A stretch of 64,000 nucleotides of DNA. Origin: Brachionus manjavacas (Eukaryota; Rotifera; Eurotatoria; Ploima; Brachionidae). The DNA lies in NCBI GenBank assembly GCA_019054805.1, contig JAHQIY010000001.1, positions 7,330,501 to 7,394,500 on the forward strand, given 5' to 3'. The position numbers and the translations under genes were made by a program. This document shows positions 1 to 11,101 of the stretch, piece by piece. Numbering within the stretch: position 1 is the stretch's first letter; each line of letters starts with the position of its first letter. Under the pieces are notes generated by a model. It was not told the DNA's origin, did no database searches, and worked only from the letters and a program-made list of their open reading frames with translations.

Positions 1-897
1 TTTTCATTTTTTAAGCAAATAAATTCTTTACTAATTTGTAAATCGTCATTTTTTTTTATCAACTCGAAGATTTTGGCATAATTTTTAGCTAAGAGTCGAG
101 TGGACAGAAAATTTAAAATTAATTTTCCCATATTTTGAATTTGTTTATTTTTTAATTTTTTTGTTTAACAAATAAAGTTTTATTACACAACTCTAAACCA
201 CTGGTGCATTTAGCATATTTTTTTTGGTTGACTATATTATAATTTTAATTGTCAAAATTCAAAAAATAAATTTAATACTTCATTATTTAGCAACAAGAAT
301 TGAATATTTTTTATATTCAACAAAAAAAAAATGCATAAAAAATTAAACAATAAAAAGTTTTTATTTGAGAAAAATACATAGTCGTATTTTCAATTTAAAA
401 AATGATTTCTAATTTTAAAAAAAATTCGAAAATGAATTCCTAAATCTATAAAATCTTTTTTAAATATTTAAATCTCAAAAACTTTTATTTGATAATTCTT
501 GAATTTCATCAAAGCTAAAATGTTCAAAGTTCAATATTTAAATTTTTAAAATGACGATTTGTCCAAATATGTTTACCAACACGATAAAACCAGCCTTAAA
601 ATTATTTAGTCAACAATTAATCAAACATATTTCTATTAATAAAGATAAATATTTATGAATTGGATAAATATGAAAGTAAACTATTGATGGTGAAATTGTG
701 CAGTTTCTAATACTATTTAAATATTTAATACTAGCTGGTTAATTTCTAAATTAATTAAAATTGGTTGTTAAATTATGATGGCTTGACATTCTGATTTAAA
801 TTAAAATGTTTAAATCAAAAAAGTCCAAACATTTTTTTAAAAATTATGTTATGATAGTATTTTTAGTTTTTTTTTGTGACAAATACTATCTGTGTAG
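1..897. other. AT-rich DNA, no gene seen
   Basis: Very AT-rich sequence with poly-A and poly-T runs. No open frame longer than about 25 codons has protein-like content. It could be intron or upstream flank of the membrane-protein gene that follows, because the 5' end of that gene was not found. I see no RNA gene or repeat unit here. Confidence 0.4.
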
Positions 898-2892
898 ATG
901 ATTTCCATTTTAAACTAGGAATTTTTGTACAAAAAAACCTGGCTGATGAGTTTTATGAAGTTTTTAACTTGAAAGAGACAAAAAATAGTTTCGAGTTCCT
1001 AAAATCCTTTGTAATCTCAACATATTCATTTGCTGTATATCTTTCTTAATATTATACTTTTAAAAATTAATAATTTTGTTTAGGTAGGGGAATTTTTTAC
1101 GAATCAAATAAACAAACACATTTTATTTGATACTCATTCATATGTCACTCATATTCAGGTTTTAAACCAAAATGAAACTTTTAAAAGTTTGGATGACTTT
1201 TGTCTTTACCAAAGCGATAAAAATTCAGAGAACAAATGGAATATTGCAGTTTATACAATTAAGTATGATGAATATTTAAACGAAACATTTATATATATTT
1301 TTTTTTTTTTAAATCAGAAAAAATTCCACAATGAACATTGATTCATCAAGTAATCTGTTTTTTATTTGTATAATAAAATTTATCAAAAATGTTTGTAGAC
1401 TCATTTCGAATGTGTGATAAACAAAGATCATGTATTCTAGACAAAAATACTATTTCTTTTGGTGATATTGAACCGATTATTAAATCAACAATACTTCATT
1501 TTGAATCCAGAGTTTTCACAATTGCATTTGAAATTTTGAAATTGGTCCTAATGGAATATTCGTGAGTCAAATTTGTAAAAAATTCTTTTTTTAGGAATTA
1601 AAAAAGAGACTTCTGATACACTCTTAAGATTTTTAAAGAGTCAGATTTAAACTAAAAAATTGAATTTTCATTTTTTAGAGACACAATATTGTCATACAAT
1701 TTTTATTTTTTTACGAATTCTTCTAGTAGTTCAACTGTTGTTAAAAAAAGATATTTAAATCAGATAGAATATTTTTTTAAGTAAACATTCATTAATAATT
1801 TTTTTTATTTTTAATCATTTTAAATAACTAAGAGCTAATTATTGTAACAATTATTTTGAATCTGATTATGCATTACAAGCAAATGATTATTTAACAATAA
1901 CAAAAGAGGAATTTTGTCAAAAATTTGATTTAATCTCGCCATCAATTGATAAAAAAGTTCAGCTAAAAATAAATCATTCTCAAGTGAATAATTATAAAAT
2001 TTTTTTAAAATTTTTTAATTTTATTCGAACTTAAAGGAATGTGTTTTTTTTTGGGGAGATTGTTATCATGACGAAGTTTTGCCAACTAATTCTTTTTTGA
2101 CATTTTTGCCACCGGGAATTGAGTGCCAACTTGAAAACCAAACCGGAATAGTAAGAAGCAGGAAAATTTATTTAATTTATTTTAAAATTTAAACCAATTT
2201 TTATGTTTATGTAGTGTTTAGGTGATATATGTGTAACTCGAGATTTATTCAATATGTATATACATCGTCCACATTCTCAGAATGACCACAGTTTTCAAAA
2301 TACTGAATATCTAAGTGCCAATTTAAAATCCAGTGAGGCAACTTCGTATATAAAAAATCCGATTTCCGATCTTGATAATAGTAGAAAACATACTGAGACA
2401 AATCCTACTAATCCTTTTCAAACTTATTATAAAACATCATCGGCGTCTCCTGAATTTTCATTTCAATTGATTAATATAGAACACACCTCCAAAAGTCTTA
2501 AGACAAATGATGAAACTTCATCAAAAATTAAAAGTGATCCAGCATCCACTTTATCAGAAATGGATAGTGCTTTTTCCACGACAAAAACATTATCTGATAT
2601 TAAGAATACAAATTTTCAGAGTTTCAATCAACCCTTATCAAATTTTACCTTTATATCAACAATATTTAATATTCCTAGTTCACAAACTAATTTTGAAAGC
2701 AAAGCAACTAAAAACACCAGAATTTCTGAAACTAATTCAAAAAAAGCGATTTTAATAAAAAATTCAAGCGATGAATTCGATTTGATATATCTTGTACCAA
2801 TATTTATAGGAATATTTGCCTTACTAATTTGTGTAACAATAGTCATTCTTATTTGTATGTTTTCAAAAAAGAAGATTTTTAATAGAGATTGA
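898..2892 (+). CDS. Putative type I single-pass membrane protein, Cys-rich then Ser/Thr/Asn-rich stalk (5' part unresolved)
   Basis: The best-supported exons are about 1833..1983, 2037..2150 and 2215..2892, joined by short introns (GTGAAT...TTAAAG and GTAAGA...TGTAG), with the frame continuous to the TGA at 2890. Likely earlier exons are 898..1010 and one starting at 1084; a third starting near 1399 could not be phased. The joined middle exons give a Cys-rich segment containing PPGIECQLENQTGI followed by CLGDICV, a pattern like the Cys-rich modules of ADAM-type proteins. The last exon encodes about 170 residues rich in Ser, Thr, Asn and Lys, then one hydrophobic helix (LIYLVPIFIGIFALLICVTI), then a short basic tail (SKKKIFNRD). 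That layout means an extracellular stalk, one membrane pass and a very short cytoplasmic end. No catalytic domain is visible, so I assign no function. The ADAM resemblance is weak and the gene may be longer or partly decayed. Confidence 0.5.
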
Positions 2893-5579
2893 ATCTTTTA
2901 GAAAAAAAACATCGTTTTTTATAATTTTTAGTCATTTTAAAAAAAATATATTTTTATTTTAAATAAATTTTTAAATTTAAAAAAAAAATTATTTTTTTTA
3001 TTTTAATTTAAAATTAAATTTTTTCTTTGTTTAAGAATTAAAGGTTTTGTGAAATTTAGTACAAAATGAAAAAAAGAACAGAAAAAATGTAAAAAAATTG
3101 AATAAATTTTTTTCTAAAGGTTTAAACTTAGTTCTGTAAATGCAACATAGTGCAATCTTCAAAGTTGCATTAAATATCAAAGCCCGCTAAATTCGCAGAG
3201 TTATGCAGAAATTAAATTTCAATATAATCGAGAGTGATGCATTTTCTTCACACCATTAGCAGACTTTTACAGTTGATGCAACTTAGAATGTTGCACCATG
3301 CTGCATTTACAGAATTTATTTTAAACTTTTAGATAAAAAATTATTAAATTTTTTAATACTTTGTTCTGTTCTTTTGTACTGAATTTCACAAAACCGAATT
3401 AAAAAGATAATCAAGCATTGGGTCTATCGGACTTACGAGTGTAATTTAATCCAATATTTCGTTTTTTAGAACAACATCTTTCAAGAGTATTTTACGCTAA
3501 CAATTAAATAAGGGAAAAATCAAAGGCTTTAATAATTTGCTTTCAAGATTAATGAAAAGTATTTTTTGCCGAGCTTCTAAACACGTTATTAATACCTGTA
3601 GTAATTTTTTTAATTTTTAAATATATAGTTAATTTATTACTTAAATTTAAATGAAAATTATACTTTTTAGAAATCATAATAGGTATTTAAAAAAATCGCG
3701 GTTAAAATTTAAGCTTTTTTTATTAATTTTTCAGGCTTATTAAAATAACTTTATAGTTTAGAGCCTCAAAAAAATCGAATTAAAATATATTTTAATTTGG
3801 AAGTAACAATTTAAATTAAAGAATAAAATTGAATAAAAATTAATTAGTTTTTGCATGATAAAAAATAATAAATCAATTTTGTTTGCATGCGGAAAAATTT
3901 TATCGAATGATCACTCCTTATGATTTTTTCAATTAGATTTTTATCTAAAATAACTAAATTTTTTTTGTTTATTAAAAATTCTTAGCTATTTACTCAAGAT
4001 AATAAAAATGACCTAGATCTTAATTTGACCAAAGACTTTTTTGAATTTATATTAAAAATTCTAAGGTCAACATCTTATTTACAAAATAATATTTCTAATC
4101 AATGACCTTTCTAAATCAGCCAATACTCTATTAATTTAAAAAGGTCACATTCCCACTTTATTCTCCCAAATATCTAGTCAAATATTCTGATAGCAAAATA
4201 AAATAGTGAATAAAGAATTAATAAAATTATTCACTTTTTTAAGCCAAACATTAATATAACAAATTTTAAATTGCAAATTCCAGTTATAGTCCTTTTATAA
4301 AGTAAAAAAAATTAAAATTTATTGGATTAATTTTTAAAATTATTTTTTTATTAATTTTTTATTTTAAAATTCCTAAAAAATTTAATTTGATAGGAATTTT
4401 TTTAAAAGATTCCGAGTCTGAGACTGACTATGAAAATTCTGACTTTAAATGAGTTTATGAACCAAGGTGATCTTTTTGCGACTAAGTCCGTTTTGGTCAA
4501 TAAAAATTTTAGAAAGAATATTTTTCTTCATTTTATAGTGTTTAATCTTTTTTTTTATTATTATAAAACTAATTCGAAATTTAAGAGCCTTAATTATTTA
4601 AACTTTGTTATACACAGATTTGTTAATATTAATGATTTTTGATGAATAATCAGCTTCTTAATTAGCCGTAACTTAGATATTTAATTTGACTAAATAAAAT
4701 AATTTCTCAAGTAGTTAAAATTAACCTTTAATTTGTTTATTTCATTTGCAGTTCGACTAAGAAAATGTTTTTGTTTTTGAAATATTCTAGATAAATGCTG
4801 TCTTATTTATAATTCGAATAATCAATCTTAGAATATTGGCTAATACTTTAAAATTTAAATTTAAAAAAAAATAATTTTTGGTAAAATATTTATTAACTAT
4901 TATTTTATTCATTTAATTTTAAATTAATTTTAAATTTAAGAAAAGTTTTTTTGAAAGAGTTTTATTTAGAAAAAATTAGTTTGATTGTGATTGAAAAAAT
5001 TTCCAGTTTTAAAAATACCTTTTTTTTAAATTAAACTCTATTCATAATTTGGGTACTAAATTTAATAATTAATTTAAAATAGGAGTATGATTTGGCAAAT
5101 TTTAACTTTTTTTTATAATGAAGAAATGAGAATTCTTTATCTTAAATTTCGCACTAAATCTGATATTTACATTTGATCCATTTTAATTTTTAATTTAACA
5201 AAAAGTCAATTTGGAAGACTATAGATTTAGAAATGCAAACTAAGTAAATTTGAATTGAGACCGAAATTTATCATAATTTTCGGCAATAAATAATAAAAAA
5301 AATTTATTTTAAACTTAACCACATTTGGCTGGCAAAAGTGCTTGGTAATTCTTAGACAAGGTTATTTCAAATCCAACTATCAATGACTAATAACCACTGG
5401 TTAGGGCTATGGAAATGATGTTTTTTACGTAACTCGACAATTTTATTAAACTATCTTGGCATTTTTTCATCTTTAAAATAAACAAAATATTCATTTATCT
5501 AGTTTTAAAATTTGAACTTTAAAAATAAAAAATTAAATTTAGATTCGTATTATGAAAAAAAAATAATTTTTTTTCCAAC
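2893..5579. other. Intergenic, one foldback element, otherwise nothing seen
   Basis: Apart from the foldback repeat at 3036-3402 this stretch shows no supported gene. A 70-codon open frame at 4430-4642 is dominated by Phe/Leu/Asn/Lys codons typical of chance frames in AT-rich DNA and has no recognisable motif. The promoter of the ATP7 gene should lie in the last few hundred bases, but no clear core element can be picked out. Confidence 0.5.
3036..3402. repeat. Foldback (long inverted repeat) element, about 365 bp
   Basis: The left arm begins near 3036 with AATTAAAGGTTTTGTGAAAT. The reverse complement of the right arm begins at 3403 with TTTAATTCGGTTTTGTGAAA. The two arms stay alignable for about 130-140 bp, through GTACAAAA, AAGAACAGA, TTCTGTAAATGCA and AAGTTGCAT, with scattered mismatches. 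About 80 bp of unrelated loop separates them. There is no coding capacity. This is the structure of a MITE or foldback-type non-autonomous DNA element. A matching terminal motif also occurs at 21034-21075. Confidence 0.75.
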
Positions 5580-8500
5580 ATGTCTGGATCAAACGAATTG
5601 GAAACGTGTTTCATAAACGTGGCTGGTCTCTCATCAGTGGGCTGCATAAACAAAATACAGGACTATTTGCTCAAAGAAGAAGGCATTGCCGATGTTCAAA
5701 TAGCTTTATTGGGAGAAAAAGCCGAGATCAAATACAATCCAGAGTACTTAATTCCGTCTCAAATAGTCACTTTAATTCAGTCATTGGGCTTTGGAGCTCG
5801 TTTAATAGACGCCAAACACAGCGAAGAAAATCAAATAGAGACTGTCGATCTTCACATTGAGGGTATGACATGTTCGTCATGTGTTTACAAGCTGGAACGT
5901 GAATGCAAAAGACTAAAAGGCATGAAAGAAGTCAGTGTGACTCTGATGACCAGTCGTGGCACTTTTAAATTTGACAAAAATGTTCTCGGCACCAGGGACA
6001 TCATAAAGCGGATAGAAGAGCTCGGCTTCAAGGCCGAATTGGTCACCACTGATTCAAAAACATCTCTGATGGCCGTCAGCCACAAAAAAGCCATAACTCA
6101 ATGGCGCAACTCTTTCATCCTTTCGGTAATATTCGGCACACCGTCAATGATTGCCATGTTCATTTTCATGTACTTAATTCCCTCTTTGTCGCATTCACCA
6201 TCGATCAGCTCCAATCATACAAACAGCAGCGAGCATTTCGATTCACATGGTCAAATGCACAAACAATTCATGATAATTCCGGGCCTAAATTTGGAAAATT
6301 TACTCATGTTTTTATTTTGTACGCCGGTGCAAGTATTCGGTGGTCGATACTTTTACCAGCATGCTTACGTGGCTCTTCGCGAGCGCACAACTAACATGGA
6401 CGTGCTGATAGCACTGGCCACAACAATTGCCTACGCTTACAGTCTAATTGTGCTGGTGGTGGCCATGGCTGCCAAACATTCATTCAGTCCGACCACTTTT
6501 TTTGACACACCGCCCATGCTCATGATTTTTGTGTCCCTGGGTCGTTGGTTGGAGCATGTGGCCAAAGGCAAAACATCTGACGCTCTCTCCAAGCTGCTAT
6601 CACTGCAAGCCTTAGAAGGTTGCCTAGTTTCTCTAGATAGCGACGGCACCATACTCAAAGAAGAGATAATAAATGCTAATTTGATAAAGCGTGGCGATTT
6701 GATCAAGGTAACGCCTGGTGGAAAGATTCCCGTTGATGGCAAGGTCAAGGTGGGCGAGTCCGTAGTGGACGAGTCCATAATTACTGGTGAATCGATGCCG
6801 GTGAAAAAAAAAGCCGGCTCGATAGTCATTGGCGGCACAATTAACCAGAACGGCTCGCTGATAGTCGAAGCCACTCATGTGGGCAAAGACACGGCCTTGA
6901 GTCAAATAGTGCGCCTGGTCGAAGAAGCTCAAACCTCGAAGGCGCCCATTCAGCAGCTAGCTGACCGCATAGCCGGATTTTTTGTGCCTGTTGTGTGCCT
7001 GGTCTCTGTGTTGACTCTGGTCATTTGGTGCATTGTTGGATGGATACGCTTTGACTTGATCAAATTTTACTCGCCCTATCACCGCGAGGATGACGAAGAT
7101 GTGTCCAATGTGGAAATGACCATTGAATTGGCCTTTCAGTTCGCGATCACTGTGCTGTGCGTGTCGTGTCCATGCGCTCTTGGCCTGGCGACCCCCACTG
7201 CGGTCATGGTCGGCACTGGGACCGGAGCCACCAATGGCATTTTGATAAAGGGCGGCGAGCCGCTAGAAACAGCCTACAAGGTGAAAACAATTGTGTTTGA
7301 CAAAACTGGTACAATCACCCAAGGCATACCCAGTGTGATCAAGTACTTAAAGTTTGTTAGCGAAGATGTGATTTCAAGCAGGGTTTTTCTGAATTTGATG
7401 GCCAGTGCCGAAAATATATCTGAGCATTCGTTGGCCAAAGCAGTGGTCAAATTTTGTTCTAAAGCCTTGAAAAGCCAAAATTTTAGCAGATGTGTCAATT
7501 TTTTGCCAGTGCCAGGATGTGGGCTGAAAACGCGGGTGTTGTTCAAACCGGACAATTTAAATGATCCGGAATTAGTTTACCGCATTGCGGAATATGAAGA
7601 TTTGCACAAGCTAGTTAAACTGAGTCAAAATGAGAACAAGTTGAAAAATGTGGAGAAATTAAGTGATGGCTCTTGGAACTATCAGGTGCTGATCGGAAAT
7701 CGGGAATGGATGAAGCGAAATTTCATCGAAATAGACAGCTTGATTGAAAATGAAATGGAAAAATATGAGAGCAAAGGCAACACGTGTATCCTCTGCGCTG
7801 TGAACAGCAATATTGTTGGCATGATCGCCATTGCTGACCGAGTTAAAGAAGAAGCGCATTTGGCAGTGTACAATTTGTACCGAATGGGCCTTGAGGTTTA
7901 TCTTCTAACAGGCGATAATAAGCGAACTGCCGAAAATATTGCCAAGCAGGTTGGAATAAGAAAAGTGTTTGCTGAAGTTCTGCCATCGCAGAAAGCGCGC
8001 AAGATAGAAGAACTGCAAAAGTCGACTGGCAAAAAAGTGGCCATGGTCGGCGATGGAATAAACGATTCGCCCGCACTAGCCAAAGCGGACATTGGCATCG
8101 CAATCGGTACAGGGACTGATGTGGCCGTCGAGGCGGCGCATATAGTCTTGATCCGAAACGATCTAATAGACGTCATCGGAGCCATTGATTTGTCCAAGAA
8201 AACAGTAAAAAGAATTAGGCTTAATTTTTTCTTTGCCAGTATCTACAATCTAATCGGTATACCGATAGCTGCGGGCATTTTTTTGCCGCTAGGTCTTAAT
8301 CTAAAACCGTGGATGGCCTCCGTTGCCATGGCCTTAAGTTCAATAAGTGTAGTTTGCTCTTCCTTGATGCTTAGATTTTACAAAAAGCCAACCTATGGCT
8401 CTCTAAAGACCCAAGATTATCTAAAGTACTTGCACTCGGGAGCATTGAGTGACTCGCAATTTTCAATTCACAAAGGCATAGATGGCTTTGAGCCTACGGG

Positions 8501-8666
8501 AAGTATTTTAGAAAGCATTAAATCAAGTCGAATCGGTCAATTGTTTATTGGTAAAGAAGTGAACACTTTTAAAAAACTAGATAATCAAAGTTTGCTGAAT
8601 ATACCGATGGAAGATGAGGACATGGAAATGACCGTGGTTCACGATTCGACTAAAATAAAATTGTGA
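5580..8666 (+). CDS. ATP7: Copper-transporting P1B-type ATPase, ATP7 family (intronless)
   Basis: 1028-residue single-exon protein that pumps Cu(I) across Golgi, vesicle or plasma membranes using ATP. There are two N-terminal heavy-metal domains. The first (about residues 7-75) reads GLSSVGC, so the first Cys of GMTCxxC is lost. The second (about 88-155) keeps GMTCSSC. Next come a membrane hairpin with a His/Met-rich loop (SEHFDSHGQMHKQ), the ATP7-type FFDTPPML segment, the actuator motif TGES (about 400), the ion-path motif CPC in VSCPCALGLATPT (about 530), the phosphorylation motif DKTGT (about 573), the nucleotide-site motif SEHSL (about 614; SEHPL is usual) and GDGINDSPAL (about 823). Vertebrate ATP7A/B have six metal domains and about 1450-1500 residues; two are common in smaller invertebrate forms. 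The single ATG at 5580 opens just before the first metal domain, so this start is preferred. Neighbouring genes have many introns, which suggests this copy arose by retroposition or intron loss. Confidence 0.97.
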   Translation: MSGSNELETCFINVAGLSSVGCINKIQDYLLKEEGIADVQIALLGEKAEIKYNPEYLIPSQIVTLIQSLGFGARLIDAKHSEENQIETVDLHIEGMTCSSCVYKLERECKRLKGMKEVSVTLMTSRGTFKFDKNVLGTRDIIKRIEELGFKAELVTTDSKTSLMAVSHKKAITQWRNSFILSVIFGTPSMIAMFIFMYLIPSLSHSPSISSNHTNSSEHFDSHGQMHKQFMIIPGLNLENLLMFLFCTPVQVFGGRYFYQHAYVALRERTTNMDVLIALATTIAYAYSLIVLVVAMAAKHSFSPTTFFDTPPMLMIFVSLGRWLEHVAKGKTSDALSKLLSLQALEGCLVSLDSDGTILKEEIINANLIKRGDLIKVTPGGKIPVDGKVKVGESVVDESIITGESMPVKKKAGSIVIGGTINQNGSLIVEATHVGKDTALSQIVRLVEEAQTSKAPIQQLADRIAGFFVPVVCLVSVLTLVIWCIVGWIRFDLIKFYSPYHREDDEDVSNVEMTIELAFQFAITVLCVSCPCALGLATPTAVMVGTGTGATNGILIKGGEPLETAYKVKTIVFDKTGTITQGIPSVIKYLKFVSEDVISSRVFLNLMASAENISEHSLAKAVVKFCSKALKSQNFSRCVNFLPVPGCGLKTRVLFKPDNLNDPELVYRIAEYEDLHKLVKLSQNENKLKNVEKLSDGSWNYQVLIGNREWMKRNFIEIDSLIENEMEKYESKGNTCILCAVNSNIVGMIAIADRVKEEAHLAVYNLYRMGLEVYLLTGDNKRTAENIAKQVGIRKVFAEVLPSQKARKIEELQKSTGKKVAMVGDGINDSPALAKADIGIAIGTGTDVAVEAAHIVLIRNDLIDVIGAIDLSKKTVKRIRLNFFFASIYNLIGIPIAAGIFLPLGLNLKPWMASVAMALSSISVVCSSLMLRFYKKPTYGSLKTQDYLKYLHSGALSDSQFSIHKGIDGFEPTGSILESIKSSRIGQLFIGKEVNTFKKLDNQSLLNIPMEDEDMEMTVVHDSTKIKL

Positions 8667-9749
8667 AATAAATTTTTGCAGCGGATTAAGTGGATAATTA
8701 AAGCTTTTTCGTCGAGATATATTTTTTTTAAATTGTCTATTGTTATTTATTTTTAATTTTATTAAATTTAGTATGATTAAAATTTTTTGTCCCGAATTTT
8801 TGATTAAAATTATTTTATAGGAATTAATTACTCGTCAGCATGATTTCCATTTTTTTTTCATTAATTTAACCGGCTTATTTATTTGATTCAAAAATAAATT
8901 TTATCCAAGATAATTTTTTTTTTTGGTTGAATTTTAATTTTTAATATTCTGAACCGACTTGGAAAAACAAAAACATAACAAAATCGAGATAACTTTTAAA
9001 AAGAAATTTTAAGTTTTTTTTGAAGATGTATGCAAGAATCATTAAGAAATTAATTGAAAACATGTTTGCTATAAATGTTAGACATTAATTAATTAAAGTT
9101 AAAATTTTCAAATGAACTTTACTTTCCTTTCGGCCGATATGAGAAAAAGTAAATAGATACTTTTTGAGTAATTAAATAAGTAAGATAATAAAGATATAAT
9201 CTTGATAAATCTAAATTGAGAGTGTTTTACAGGTTAAGGTGTTCTAGATGGCCTTTCTCTTTTAGTTAACCATCTAATTTTTTGCAACTAGATTTTTTAA
9301 TTTTCTAAATCGTTTAACTCTATTAAATATTTGAACAACTTTTGGTTGAATTTAGTCAATAAAAGCATATTTCTTTTACTTGTCAAAATTTTGAACATTA
9401 TTTTTTCAACGCCCATTAGTTTTTATAAACAATTTTCAAAAAAAAATCCCTTTTTTTAATCAAGGAAATTTTTATATAAAAAATACTCATTTTCTTATAT
9501 TATCCCAAATTAATTGAAAATTGATATCAATCAATAAAATTCTATTGAGCTTCATAGCTTTAGGCTTTTGTCCTTGCTAGTAATTATTTGCAGCTCTTGA
9601 CCCAGGTTCTTCTTAAAATTATCAATTTTGCTGTAAAAAAAATTAGATTTTCATTTAAGTGACCAATTTGCTCAATATTTTAATGGCTAAAATATTTTTA
9701 AGTTAATTTATTTGATTGAATTATTCCTAGACTCTAAGAAAATTTAAGA

Positions 9750-9840
9750 AATTTTAGGAAAACGTGAGCAACAATATTAGCGATGAATACCAAATGACTA
9801 CAGATGTCCCTCAAGGCTAAGTAATTAGTCCTAGAGTTGT
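9750..9840 (+). pseudogene. LINE reverse-transcriptase relic
   Basis: Reads NVSNNISDEYQMTTDVPQG, then a stop, then VISP. This lines up with VNVNGHLSDEYLITAGVPQG and SVISP of the larger LINE at 26.7-29.3 kb. The stop replaces the Ser of the conserved PQGS motif, so it is a dead fragment. It belongs to the same or a sister family. Confidence 0.7.
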
Positions 9841-10659
9841 TTCTAAGACACAAGTCTTAAGCCAAATCATTGACTCAAATTTTTTTTTCTTTTGTCATTT
9901 CTCAATTTTATTTTATTTTTTTACTGCCTAATATTGATACTATTTTCTAACCATTATTTGTGAATTTTCGGTACGCTTTTTGGTTTCACCCGAGTTTCTG
10001 AATTCTGTAAAATAGCTTTTGGATTTCAGTTTAATTTACTTTTACTTGAGGTTTTTTAAAAATTCTTTGATCGAATCCAGTTATTTAAGTTTAAATTGGC
10101 TTAGGGAGAAATAAGGAAAAGCTATTTGGCTCATGTTGGTACTATTCTTTTGATGTTTTTTCACTTTTGGAATAGCTAAGTGAAACACTAATTACATTTG
10201 CTTTGAGATTTTTTTTTTAATTCATAGGGTATTTAAAAAGAGCTCCCAACAAGATGCTTGTTTGTAAATTTTTCAAGGGGAATTACAAATTGCAAAATTT
10301 AAATTCAAATTAATTAAAAAATTACAAAGACAATCTTCAGTTTTATTCATCAATTATTTAGTATTAAACTCAAAGCTTTTTTTTATATATAAAAATGGAT
10401 TTTACAAAAAAATACAAATTAAACTTGACAAAATAAAAATTAAAAAGCAGTTTATAATATAACTTTTTTTCCTCTACTGAAATTAAATTTTCAAAAATTT
10501 CAGTAATTTTTTTTATTAAATGTTAATAGTCCTAAAATTGATTTAGCTTTTAATCAATAAAGAACATTCAATTCATAAATTTAGTAGTAACCCAAATGAA
10601 AATTTTACAATAAGATAGTTAGTAATTATCAATTGTTGATGCGAAATCCTAACAAGTAG

Positions 10660-10915
10660 AATGTTAGCTAATTCTAGTGTTGCATTCCCGCTTTCTTGCT
10701 GCTATAAACTACAAACTTATGTTTCTCATCCAATCTTCCAAGCTGCATAACCTGACATTTTTTAGCACATTAACCCATATACCATTCAAATTTACAATGG
10801 CTAGGTTTTTTGAATTATCAGCATGCATCTCCATCTTATTTGATACACTATCTGATAGGTAATTGATGTAGAGAATGAATAGATCTTGATCAAGAACAAG
10901 ACCAGATATTTAAGT
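10660..10915 (-). pseudogene. LINE reverse-transcriptase relic (minus strand)
   Basis: On the minus strand the text LDQDLFILYINYLSDSVSNK is followed by MEMHADNSKN and, further on, a segment like LEDWMRN. It matches the consensus order of LINE RTs: GPLLF.LYINDLP, then FADDSK, then a W..W segment. The catalytic FADD has decayed to HADN and there are in-frame stops. The open frame on the opposite strand (10677-10862) is only its shadow. Confidence 0.65.
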
Positions 10916-11101
10916 AAATTAAAATTTTTTTATTCTTTTTGAAAGCTTGTTGAGACAGTAACATTACAAAACGAATATAAAAAATCTTTATTTGAAACTT
11001 TGCGATATTTATAATAAATAACTTAATTTAAAAACAAAAATTAAAAGGATTTAAATTAAAAATAAAACTCATGAAAAAGAATTTTATCAATAGAACTTGA
11101 C

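Larger units (their letters stand above)
8667..11101. other. Intergenic, only retrotransposon relics
   Basis: Between ATP7 (+) and the 3' end of INPP4 (-) the genes converge. I see no gene, only two decayed reverse-transcriptase fragments (near 9750 on + and 10660-10915 on -), described separately. The remainder is AT-rich without structure I can support. Confidence 0.5.

Noticed and set aside
4430-4642. Plus-strand open frame of 70 codons
   Set aside because: Phe/Asn/Lys-dominated composition typical of chance frames in this AT-rich DNA; no motif or splice context.
5885-8197. Many open frames antisense or out of frame within the ATP7 exon
   Set aside because: They follow from the higher G+C and codon bias of the real frame, and none has domain content.
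5580-8666. Recent bacterial transfer as the origin of the intronless ATP7
   Set aside because: The FFDTPPML segment, His/Met loop, long C-terminal tail and overall length are of animal ATP7 type, and other exons here are also GC-richer than the background.
10677-10862. Plus-strand open frame of 61 codons
   Set aside because: It is the reverse strand of an RT relic that reads clearly on the minus strand.
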